17,190 bases of DNA from positions 1-17,190 of the forward strand of contig DASWRT010000072.1 in the NCBI GenBank assembly GCA_036403035.1, written 5' to 3'. Source of the DNA: DASWRT01 sp036403035. GTDB lineage: Bacteria > Pseudomonadota > Alphaproteobacteria > ATCC43930 > CGMCC-115725. Made by a program: the position numbers and the translations under genes. The stretch's first letter is position 1. Each line of letters begins with the position of its first letter. The notes beneath the pieces are model-generated. The model was not told where the DNA came from and ran no database searches. It saw only the letters and a list, made by a program, of their open reading frames with translations. Of the stretch, positions 1 to 6,099 are shown one piece after another.

Positions 1-96
1 GGGCCGGACGACATCTACGACCTCGTCGCGACGATCAAAGGCGACGACGCCTTCAAGCCGCTGTCCGAGAGCGCCTGCCCCGCCGTCAGGAAGTGA
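1..96 (+). CDS. ABC transporter substrate-binding protein, C-terminal end only (duplicate copy)
   Basis: Frame 1 is open from the left edge and ends in TGA at 94-96. It encodes the last 31 residues of a periplasmic substrate-binding protein, ending SESACPAVRK. These 96 bases plus one more are identical to the reverse complement of 277-373, which is the 3' end of the complete gene on the opposite strand. The fragment is therefore the tail of a second, convergent copy of that gene. Only the end is visible, so whether the rest is intact cannot be judged. The function, binding of an amino-acid-like or amide solute for an ABC importer, is inferred from the complete copy. Confidence 0.7.
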   Translation, partial: GPDDIYDLVATIKGDDAFKPLSESACPAVRK

Positions 97-108
97 GTGA
101 GCTATCCG

Positions 109-264
109 CTTGAAAGCGCATCAATTATCGTAGGGGCGGGGCGTGCCCCGTCCGTGGCCTTGCGGCGGGATGACGTTCCGCTGAGCGTTCGCCATCGGCC
201 GCAGCTCCGCTGCGGCGATTGACGGCCCAAGGGCCGCCCCTACGATAATTGATGCGCTTGCAAG
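109..264. repeat. Palindromic intergenic element with 31-bp inverted arms
   Basis: Arms 109-139 and 234-264 are inverted copies with a single mismatch. Each carries the core AATTATCGTAGGGGCGG. The roughly 94-base interior is not symmetric but contains small GC hairpins, for example around CCGCAGCTCCGCTGCGG near 199-215. The element lies exactly between two convergent gene ends. It resembles the REP/MITE-like TAGGGGCGG... repeats scattered through many GC-rich bacterial genomes, and it could act as a bidirectional terminator. That role is inference. Confidence 0.7.
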
Positions 265-277
265 GGTACAGATTCGC

Positions 278-1513
278 TCACTTCCTGACGGCGGGGCAGG
301 CGCTCTCGGACAGCGGCTTGAAGGCGTCGTCGCCTTTGATCGTCGCGACGAGGTCGTAGATGTCGTCCGGCCCCTTGGACTCCGCGGGGGCCTTGACGCG
401 CATCAGGTAGAAATCGTGCACCATGCGGCCGTCCTCGCGCAGCCGCGCGTTGCGCACGATCGCGTCCTTGATCGGCAGCTCGTGCATCTTCCTGACGACA
501 GCCTTGGCACTGTCGGTCTTCGCCGCGGCGACGGCCTTGAGGTAGTGCAGCGTCGCCGAGTAGGCGCCGGCCTGGATCATCGTCGGCTTGCCCTTGCCGT
601 AAGCGGCCTCGAACTGCTTCGACCAGGCGCGCGTCTCGTCGTCGAGGTCCCAGTAGAACCCCTCGGCGAGCGTCGCTCCCTGCGCCAGCTTGAGCCCGAT
701 GCTCTCGACCTCGGGGAGCATCATCACGAAGCCGACGACCTTCTGCTTCGCGCTGGCTCCGCCGCCGCCCAGCACGCCGAACTCGCTCGCCTGCTTGACG
801 GCGTTGATCGTGTCGCCGCCGGCATTGGCGAGCCCGATGAAGTCGGCGTCCGATCCCTGCGCCTGGAGGATGAACGACGAGAAGTCGTTGGCGCCGAGCG
901 GGTGCCGCGCCGAGCCGACGACGGTTCCCCCTTGCCGCGTCACGATCGCGGTCGCGTCATTCTGCAAGGCGGCGCCGAACGCGTAATCGGCGGTGAGGAA
1001 GAACCACTTGGAGCCGGGCTTGGCGAGCGGCTTCACGACCGCCGCGACCTGGCTGTAGGTGTCCCACATCCACTGCACGCTGTTCTCGGGCGCGCAGTCC
1101 TCGTTGGTGAGCCGCGTCGTGCCGCCGGGATAGAGCGCCACCCGGTCGCGGTCCTTGACGATCGCCTGCACCGCGAGCTGCACCGAGGCGTTCACGAGGT
1201 CGCCGAAGGCGTCGACCTTCTCCTCGTCGATCCAGCGCCGTGCGATCGCCGCGGCGACGTCCGCCTTGTTCTGGTGGTCGGCAGAGATCACCTCGATCTT
1301 CATGCCGGCGCATTCGGCCTTGAGGCAGTCCTCGACCGCCATCTTCGTCGCGACAACCGAGCCCTCGCCAGTGAGTCGCGCATAGACGCCGCTCATGTCG
1401 GTCAGCACGCCGATCTTCACGACGCCGTCCGAGATCTGCGCCGCGGCGGGTGCGGCGGCGGCCGCGGATGCGAGCAGGACGGCGGCGGCTGATACGGCGG
1501 AACGTGCGGACAT
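278..1513 (-). CDS. Branched-chain-amino-acid-type ABC transporter substrate-binding protein
   Basis: This 411-residue protein has a clear Sec signal peptide: an Ala-rich hydrophobic stretch over residues 5-25, probably cut after APAAAQ. The mature chain starts with VVKIGVLTDMSGVY, the hallmark of the type I periplasmic binding fold (Peripla_BP_6; LivJ, urea or amide binders). The length is normal for the family. The ATG at 1513-1511 is preceded by a GGGAGAG ribosome binding site about ten bases upstream. No permease or ATPase genes are visible nearby, so this is an orphan receptor within the window. Its ligand cannot be deduced. Its 3' end is duplicated in inverted orientation at the left edge. 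Confidence 0.9.
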   Translation of the reverse strand: MSARSAVSAAAVLLASAAAAAPAAAQISDGVVKIGVLTDMSGVYARLTGEGSVVATKMAVEDCLKAECAGMKIEVISADHQNKADVAAAIARRWIDEEKVDAFGDLVNASVQLAVQAIVKDRDRVALYPGGTTRLTNEDCAPENSVQWMWDTYSQVAAVVKPLAKPGSKWFFLTADYAFGAALQNDATAIVTRQGGTVVGSARHPLGANDFSSFILQAQGSDADFIGLANAGGDTINAVKQASEFGVLGGGGASAKQKVVGFVMMLPEVESIGLKLAQGATLAEGFYWDLDDETRAWSKQFEAAYGKGKPTMIQAGAYSATLHYLKAVAAAKTDSAKAVVRKMHELPIKDAIVRNARLREDGRMVHDFYLMRVKAPAESKGPDDIYDLVATIKGDDAFKPLSESACPAVRK

Positions 1514-1910
1514 TGCGGAGTTCTCTCCCTATTGCGACGGCCGCTCTCGTCCGGTGACCTGCCGGGTGAGCTTCGTCGCGACGGTCGCGCGGCGTCAAGG
1601 CGGGAAGAGGAAACTTGAAGGGAGATCGGGGGGATGGGTGGGGATCGGGGGGATGAAAAGAAAATTCACGCGTCGACGCGAAGGACGCAAAGGTTTCGCA
1701 GAGAGCGCGAACGTAAGGTGTTTCGCGCGCCGCAGGCGCGCAGTCATCCTCTTCGCGATCGTTGCGTGCAGATCGTTGCGTGCACTTTGCGACCTTCGCG
1801 CCGAAGCGTTCTCGTTTTGATATCCCCCCGATCCCCAGCCATCCCCCCGATCTCCCTTCAGGTTTTCTCTCCTTGCCGCCGACCGCCCCGCCGCCGACGT
1901 TAGGAGCGGC
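1514..1910. other. 397-base divergent intergenic region dominated by a palindromic repeat
   Basis: This gap separates the divergent substrate-binding gene and rnz. It has short flanks: 1514-1615, upstream of the binding-protein gene, and 1861-1910, carrying the TAGGAG ribosome binding site of rnz at 1900-1905. Between them sits the repeat annotated separately. I see no convincing protein here. The small open frames are composed of the repeat itself. Confidence 0.6.
1616..1860. repeat. Long palindromic (MITE/REP-like) element with 39-bp terminal inverted repeats
   Basis: Arms 1616-1654 and 1822-1860 are inverted copies with one mismatch. Each arm contains two copies of GATCGGGGGGAT at a 19-base period (1624-1635 and 1643-1654 on the left). 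Inside, ACGCGAAGGACGCAAAGG near 1676-1693 is mirrored imperfectly by GCGCGAAGGTCGCAAAG on the other strand near 1786-1802. A perfect GCGCGCC/GGCGCGC hairpin lies at 1725-1741. A 14-base tandem duplication (GATCGTTGCGTGCA) lies at 1757-1784. No transposase is encoded, so it would have to be mobilised in trans or be a fixed extragenic repeat. Confidence 0.75.
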
Positions 1911-2861
1911 ATGGCGACGTTCGAACTCCTTTTCCTCGGCACCGCGGCGAGCGCGCCGTCGGCGGAGCGCGGACTGCCGGCGATCCTCGTCGCGACGCCG
2001 GGCGGGCGCGTGCTCGTCGATTGCGGCGAGGGCACGCAGCGGCAGCTCATGCGCAGCGGCGCCGGGTTCCGGCGGCTCGACCGCGTGCTGCTGACGCACC
2101 GGCACCTCGACCACGTGCTCGGCCTCGGCGGGCTGACCTCGACGCTGGCGCTGTTCGACGCGGTCGAGCGCCTGTCGATCCATGGCGGGCCGGAAACGAT
2201 CGGGTTCGTCCGGCGCTACCTGCTCGACGCGGTCTGGCCGGGGCGTCCGCCGCCGCTCTCGGTCGAGTTCACGGTACTGGACGGGCCGGGACGGGTCGCG
2301 GCGCTCGACGGCTGCGCCATCTCCTGCTTCCCGGTGAACCATGCCGGGACCGACAGTCTCGGCTACCTGTTCGAAACGCCCGGCCACGTGCCGCTGCGCG
2401 CCGACCGTCTCGCTGCGCTCGGCGTCCCCGACGGCCCGGTGCGCGGGCGCCTCGCGCGCGGCGAGGCCGTGACGCTGCCGGACGGGCGGCGGATCGAGCC
2501 GGCCGACGTGCTCGGCGCTCCGCTGCCGGGCACCCGGCTCGCCATCGTCGGCGACGCCGGCGAGGTGGAATCGCTCGTCGAGCCGGTCCGCGGCGCCGAC
2601 GCGCTGGTGATCGAGGCGACCTATCTGGAGCGGGACGCGGCGACAGCGCGCGAGCGCGACCATTTGACCGCCGGGCAGGCGGCATGGCTCGCCCGCGAGG
2701 CCGGCGTCGGCGCGCTCTACCTGACGCACATCTCCGGCCGCTACGACGTGGCGGACATCCTCGCCGAGGCGCGGCGCGTCTTTCCGGAGACGACCGTCGT
2801 GGCCGATCTCGACCGCGTCCGCGTCGCCCGCCGGAGCACGGGCACAGCCGCGGGCCGATGA
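1911..2861 (+). CDS. rnz: Ribonuclease Z (metallo-beta-lactamase fold, tRNA 3'-end processing)
   Basis: This 316-residue MBL-fold protein cuts the 3' trailer from tRNA precursors. The N-terminus (ELLFLGTAASAPSAERG) and DCGEGTQRQL around 37-47 are typical of RNase Z. The metal-binding motif THRHLDH lies at 62-68. Further ligands are H144 (NHAGTDSLGY), D215 in IVGDAG and H273 in LTHISGRY. The exosite region (VPDGPVRGRLARG...) also fits. The usual GLPGL after the HxHxDH motif is GLGGL here. The length matches short-form RNase Z. The ATG follows TAGGAG. The stop overlaps the start of the next gene (ATGA), indicating translational coupling. Confidence 0.88.
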   Translation: MATFELLFLGTAASAPSAERGLPAILVATPGGRVLVDCGEGTQRQLMRSGAGFRRLDRVLLTHRHLDHVLGLGGLTSTLALFDAVERLSIHGGPETIGFVRRYLLDAVWPGRPPPLSVEFTVLDGPGRVAALDGCAISCFPVNHAGTDSLGYLFETPGHVPLRADRLAALGVPDGPVRGRLARGEAVTLPDGRRIEPADVLGAPLPGTRLAIVGDAGEVESLVEPVRGADALVIEATYLERDAATARERDHLTAGQAAWLAREAGVGALYLTHISGRYDVADILAEARRVFPETTVVADLDRVRVARRSTGTAAGR

Positions 2862-3319
2862 AGCTGCTCTGCGACGAGATGCTGCACCGGCTCGGGCGGT
2901 GGCTGCGCGCTGCCGGCTATGACACGGCGATCGCGTCAGGCGGCGCCGCGGATGCCGAGCTGCTGCGCGCCGCCGCCGAGGAGTCCAGGGTTCTGCTGAC
3001 GCGCGACCGCGAGCTTGCCGCTCGGAAGCGGCAGCCCTGCCGGATCGTCGGCCTGAGGCAGGCCGGCCTCGCGGCGACGGCCCGCGCGCTGAGCGAGCGC
3101 CTACCGATCGACTGGCTGCATGCGCCCTTCACCCGTTGCCTCGTCGACAATGCGCCGCTGCGTCCCGCCGGCCCGGTGGAAGCCGCGCTGGCGCCGACTG
3201 ATGTTAGCGCTAACATCGGCGCAATCACCCGCTGCCCCGAATGCGGTCGGCTCTACTGGCGCGGTGGCCATGTTGCCAGGATGACGGCGCAGCTCGCGAA
3301 CTGGCAGAATGCCGGCTGA
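2858..3319 (+). CDS. Mut7-C RNase domain protein
   Basis: This 153-residue protein has a PIN-like Mut7-C core: an N-terminal LCDEMLHRLGRWLRAAGYDT, and LLTRDRELAAR carrying the second acidic patch. The C-terminal zinc ribbon ends CPECGRLYWRGGH. The family is predicted to have RNase activity, but its biological role is unknown. The first zinc knuckle, normally CxxCN, reads CLVDN, so one cysteine appears to be replaced by aspartate. The ATG overlaps the rnz stop by 4 bases, suggesting co-expression of two RNA-processing enzymes. A perfect 18-bp AT-rich palindrome is embedded at 3200-3217. Confidence 0.85.
   Translation: MKLLCDEMLHRLGRWLRAAGYDTAIASGGAADAELLRAAAEESRVLLTRDRELAARKRQPCRIVGLRQAGLAATARALSERLPIDWLHAPFTRCLVDNAPLRPAGPVEAALAPTDVSANIGAITRCPECGRLYWRGGHVARMTAQLANWQNAG
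3200..3217. promoter_or_regulatory. Candidate LacI-family operator inside a coding region
   Basis: GATGTTAGCGCTAACATC is a perfect 18-bp palindrome. Its core TGTTAGCGCTAACA has the shape of operators bound by LacI-family regulators, with the central CG step and AT-rich flanks. It lies in the 3' part of the Mut7-C gene, about 285 bases before feoA. No LacI-type regulator is encoded in the window, so function is unproven. It could be a chance or protein-level constraint (codons for DVSANI). Confidence 0.35.
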
Positions 3320-3363
3320 GTGCGGACCCGATGGGGATGTTTTCAAAGATCCAGTGTATGTGT

Positions 3364-3369
3364 TATAGT
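3364..3369 (+). promoter_or_regulatory. Possible -10 element for feoAB
   Basis: TATAGT lies in an AT-rich island (3360-3385) that stands out from the GC-rich surroundings, with a weak -35-like TTTTCA at 3340-3345. Transcription from here would give a leader of about 125 bases containing the hairpins and the Fur-like box. The same TATAGTAT core recurs at the hydrolase promoter. Confidence 0.35.
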
Positions 3370-3383
3370 ATTAAGCTATTAAT

Positions 3384-3451
3384 CAGGGATATTGGCGTCG
3401 CGGTTTGCATCCCTGGCTTGAAAGGTAAGGGGAACTCCTTACTTGAAAGGT
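3384..3451 (+). promoter_or_regulatory. Structured feoAB leader: two hairpins and a 25-base-period repeat
   Basis: CAGGGAT (3384-3390) pairs with ATCCCTG (3409-3415). GTAAGG (3425-3430) pairs with CCTTAC (3437-3442). CTTGAAAGGT occurs at 3417-3426 and again at 3442-3451. The arrangement suggests either a folded leader RNA or repeated protein-binding sites. I do not recognise a known riboswitch. Confidence 0.35.
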
Positions 3452-3454
3452 GAA

Positions 3455-3478
3455 TGCGAGTCAGTATCATTTGCTGAC
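3455..3478. promoter_or_regulatory. Candidate Fur operator upstream of feoA
   Basis: TGCGAGTCAGTATCATTTGC resembles the alphaproteobacterial Fur site (TGCGAATGATTATCATTTGCA type). The ATCATTTGC half is exact and the left half is degenerate. Overlapping it, GTCAG (3460-3464) and CTGAC (3474-3478) form a 19-bp inverted repeat. It ends 23 bases before the feoA ATG, consistent with iron-dependent repression of ferrous iron uptake. Confidence 0.5.
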
Positions 3479-3501
3479 GTAGCGGCGGAAGGGAACGGTT
3501 G

Positions 3502-3867
3502 ATGCAGCTTTCGATCGCCATGGACGGGCCGGTTACGGCGCAGGCAGCGGAGGCGTCTCCGTTGCAGGACGCGGCGGCCGGTGCCGCCGTTGCGCTCGGC
3601 AGTTGTACGAGAGGGTGGCGCGGGCACGTCGCCGATTTCGACAGTGTCGCGGCGGCGGCATCGGGCGGCGGGGAACTCGTCCGGCGCCTGCTGGAGATCG
3701 GCTTCGTCGAGGGCGCGTCCGTCGAAGTGATGCATGAGGGGCCGTTCGGCCGCGACCCCATCGCGGTGCGGATCGACGGCACGGCGACCATTGCGCTGCG
3801 CCGCCGCGATGCCGCGGCGATCCGCGTCGTTCCGGAAGGCGGGCGGGCCAGCGGCCGGTATCGGTGA
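3502..3867 (+). CDS. feoA: Ferrous iron transport protein A (FeoA, SH3-like)
   Basis: This 121-residue cytosolic partner of FeoB has its FeoA domain over residues 31-110. The conserved RRLLEIGFVEGASVEV, GPFGRDPIAVRI and IALRRRDAAAIRV are recognisable. It carries a longer N-terminal tail (about 30 residues) than the classic 75-residue FeoA. The ATG at 3502 follows a GGAAGGGA ribosome binding site; a TTG codon lies immediately before it. The stop overlaps the GTG start of feoB, so the two are probably coupled. Confidence 0.88.
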   Translation: MQLSIAMDGPVTAQAAEASPLQDAAAGAAVALGSCTRGWRGHVADFDSVAAAASGGGELVRRLLEIGFVEGASVEVMHEGPFGRDPIAVRIDGTATIALRRRDAAAIRVVPEGGRASGRYR

Positions 3868-5825
3868 CGGGCACGATGTCGTCCGCGACCTATGCCGCCG
3901 ACCCGCGGGCGGATGCGGCCGAGGCGGCCGGCCGGTGCGCCGGGCTCGCGCTCGTCGGCTGTCCCAATTGCGGCAAGACCGCGCTGTTCAACGCGCTGAC
4001 CGGCAGCCGGCAGAAGGTCGCGAACTATGCCGGCGTCACCGTCGAGCGCAAGGAGGGCATGTTCGCCACGCCCGGCGGACGCCGTCTGCGGGTCATCGAC
4101 CTGCCGGGCACCTATTCGCTGCGCGCGCGCAGCCCCGACGAGGCGGTCACTCGCGACGTCGTCCTCGGCCGCCGCGCCGACGAGACGGCGCCGGACGCGC
4201 TCGTCTGCGTCGCCGACGCGACGAACCTGCGGCTGGTCCTCCGCCTCGTGCTGGAGCTGAAGCAGACGGGACGGCCGCTCGTCCTGGCGCTCAACATGAT
4301 CGACATTGCCCGCCGGCAGGGCGCAGAGATCGACGTCGAGCGGCTTTCCGCCGAGCTGGGCGGGATCCCCGTCGTCCCGACCGTGGCGGTGCGGCGCGGC
4401 GGGATCGCGGCGCTGCTGGAGACGATCGACAAGTTGCCGCCGCTGGCCGCGTCGGCGCAGCCGCGGCCGGCGCCGGACGACGGCGAATGGCGCGAGCCGG
4501 ACGCCGCGGCGATCCGGGCGCTGCACCGCGAGGCGGACCGAATCCTCAAGGTCTGCTCGTTCCGGCCCGGCGACGCGCGGCTCACCGCCCGCATCGACCG
4601 CGTGCTGCTGCATCCGGTGTTCGGCACGCTGATCCTGCTGGCGATCCTGTTCCTGATGTTCCAGGCGGTGTTCGCCTGGGCGCAGCCGTTGATGGACACG
4701 ATCAAGGCCGGGTTCGACCTGCTCGCCGAGGGTGTCCGGACGGTCCTGCCGGCGGGCATGGTGCGCGACCTGCTCACCGACGGCATCATCGCCGGCGTCG
4801 GCAGCGTCCTCGTGTTCCTGCCGCAGATCGTCATCCTCTTCTTCTTCATCCTGCTGCTCGAAGATTTCGGGTACATGGCGCGCGCCGCCTTCCTGATGGA
4901 CAAGGTGATGGGCGCCGCGGGGCTGCACGGACGCGCCTTCATCCCGCTCCTGTCCAGCTTCGCCTGCGCGATCCCCGGTGTGATGGCGACGCGCGTGATC
5001 GACAGCCGGCGCGACCGGCTTGCGACGATCATGGTCGCGCCGCTGATGACGTGCTCGGCGCGCATCCCGGTCTACACGCTGATCATCTCCGCCTTCGTGC
5101 CGGCGCAGACGGCGCTCCTGGGCGGCTGGGTCGGCTTGCAGGGGCTGGTGATGTTCGGGCTGTACGGCGCCGGGATCGTCTCGGCGCTGCTCGTCTCGGC
5201 CGTGCTGAAGCGGCTGGTCTGGCGGTCGAGCCCGCCCGAGCCGTTCCTGATGGAGCTGCCGTCCTACAAGATGCCGCGGCCGCGCAACGTGCTGCTCGGC
5301 CTGTGGCAGCGCGCGACGATGTTCCTGCGCCGCGCCGGCACGATCATCCTGTCGCTGATGATCGTGCTCTGGTTCCTCAGTTCCTTCCCCGGAGCGCCGG
5401 AGGGCGCCACGGAGCCGGCGATCAACTACTCCGTCGCCGGCATCGTCGGGCACTGGCTGGAGCCGGCGCTGGCGCCGATCGGCTTCAACTGGCAGATCGC
5501 CGCGGCGCTCATTCCGGGGCTGGCGGCGCGCGAGGTGATGGTCGGCGCGCTCGGCACGATCTACGCGGTCGCCGGAGCTGGAGGGGACGCCGCGGCCGGC
5601 GCGCTGGCGCCGGTGCTCACCGCACAGTGGGCGCTGCCCACCGCGCTGGCGCTCCTGGCGTGGTACGTGTTCGCGCCGCAATGCGCCTCGACGCTCGCGG
5701 TGATCCGGCGCGAGACGAACTCCTGGCGCTGGCCGGTCGCCACCTTCCTCTACATGCTGGCGCTCGCCTACGCCGCCGCCTTCGTCACCTTCCACGTCGC
5801 ATCGGCGTTCCTGCCTGCCGGCTGA
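3864..5825 (+). CDS. feoB: Ferrous iron transporter FeoB
   Basis: This inner-membrane Fe(II) transporter has a cytosolic G-domain. G1 is GCPNCGKT (32-39), G2 YAGVTVE (55-61), G3 DLPG (79-82) and G4 NMID (144-147). A helical spacer runs to about 250. The membrane part contains two Gate modules, around 360-410 (SSFACAIPGVMATR, MTCSARIPVY) and 548-615 (IPGLAAREVMVGALG, PQCASTLAVIRRET). The conserved cysteines in CSAR and PQC are present. At 653 residues it is shorter than the E. coli protein but usual for alphaproteobacteria. The GTG at 3864 overlaps the feoA stop. ATG at 3876 is an alternative start, and both have weak ribosome binding sites. No feoC follows. Confidence 0.95.
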   Translation: MTGTMSSATYAADPRADAAEAAGRCAGLALVGCPNCGKTALFNALTGSRQKVANYAGVTVERKEGMFATPGGRRLRVIDLPGTYSLRARSPDEAVTRDVVLGRRADETAPDALVCVADATNLRLVLRLVLELKQTGRPLVLALNMIDIARRQGAEIDVERLSAELGGIPVVPTVAVRRGGIAALLETIDKLPPLAASAQPRPAPDDGEWREPDAAAIRALHREADRILKVCSFRPGDARLTARIDRVLLHPVFGTLILLAILFLMFQAVFAWAQPLMDTIKAGFDLLAEGVRTVLPAGMVRDLLTDGIIAGVGSVLVFLPQIVILFFFILLLEDFGYMARAAFLMDKVMGAAGLHGRAFIPLLSSFACAIPGVMATRVIDSRRDRLATIMVAPLMTCSARIPVYTLIISAFVPAQTALLGGWVGLQGLVMFGLYGAGIVSALLVSAVLKRLVWRSSPPEPFLMELPSYKMPRPRNVLLGLWQRATMFLRRAGTIILSLMIVLWFLSSFPGAPEGATEPAINYSVAGIVGHWLEPALAPIGFNWQIAAALIPGLAAREVMVGALGTIYAVAGAGGDAAAGALAPVLTAQWALPTALALLAWYVFAPQCASTLAVIRRETNSWRWPVATFLYMLALAYAAAFVTFHVASAFLPAG

Positions 5826-5850
5826 CGCACGCGACGTTGCGGATCGCGCG

Positions 5851-5951
5851 ATTGCCCCCACCCCAGCCCTCCCCCGCTTCGCAGGGGAGGGTGAAAGGCT
5901 GAGCATTGTCAAAGCCCTCCCTGGCGAAGCGGGGGAGGGTTGGAGGGCAAT
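5851..5951. repeat. Palindromic GC-rich repeat downstream of feoB
   Basis: ATTGCC (5851-5856) and GGCAAT (5946-5951) bound the element. The core CCCTCCCCCGCTTCGC (5867-5882) is perfectly inverted at 5924-5939. Each half is also a hairpin by itself: CCCTCCCC..GGGGAGGG on the left and CCCTCCCT..GGGGGAGGG on the right. Repeats of the CCCTCCCCCGCTTCGC... type are widespread in alphaproteobacterial genomes. It may terminate feoAB transcription. Confidence 0.7.
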
Positions 5952-6036
5952 TCGAGCGCGCCCTCCAACACAATCCGTAAAGAGCACCGAGGGCCAGCGA
6001 CGTTATCGAACGACCGCGCCGGGAGCGGCCCGACCC

Positions 6037-6067
6037 TTGCGGCTGGAGAACGATATAGTATAACGTT
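6037..6067 (+). promoter_or_regulatory. Promoter with overlapping 19-bp Fur-superfamily palindrome
   Basis: AACGATATAGTATAACGTT (6049-6067) is a 19-bp inverted repeat centred on G6058, with 8 of 9 base pairs matching. That is the length and layout bound by Fur-family dimers, and the TATA-N-TATA-AC core is close to Zur-type sites. It covers a good -10 (TATAAC, 6059-6064) with a -35-like TTGCGG 16 bases upstream (6037-6042). A bound repressor would block the hydrolase promoter. Zur is encoded just downstream, but a Fur or manganese regulator cannot be excluded. Confidence 0.55.
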
Positions 6068-6099
6068 GCCGCCTAAATGATCGACGCGAGAGGGATCGC

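Noticed and set aside
957..2729. 590-codon minus-strand open frame
   Set aside because: It spans two real genes and the palindromic repeat in another frame and is Arg/Pro-rich; a shadow caused by high GC.
3384..3451. CRISPR-like repeat because of the 25-base-period CTTGAAAGGT copies
   Set aside because: Only two 10-base copies exist, with no spacer pattern or cas genes; treated as leader structure.
3363..5987. 874-codon minus-strand open frame antisense to feoA-feoB
   Set aside because: It is the complement of clearly conserved feo genes, with an Arg/His/Gln-rich, domain-free product.
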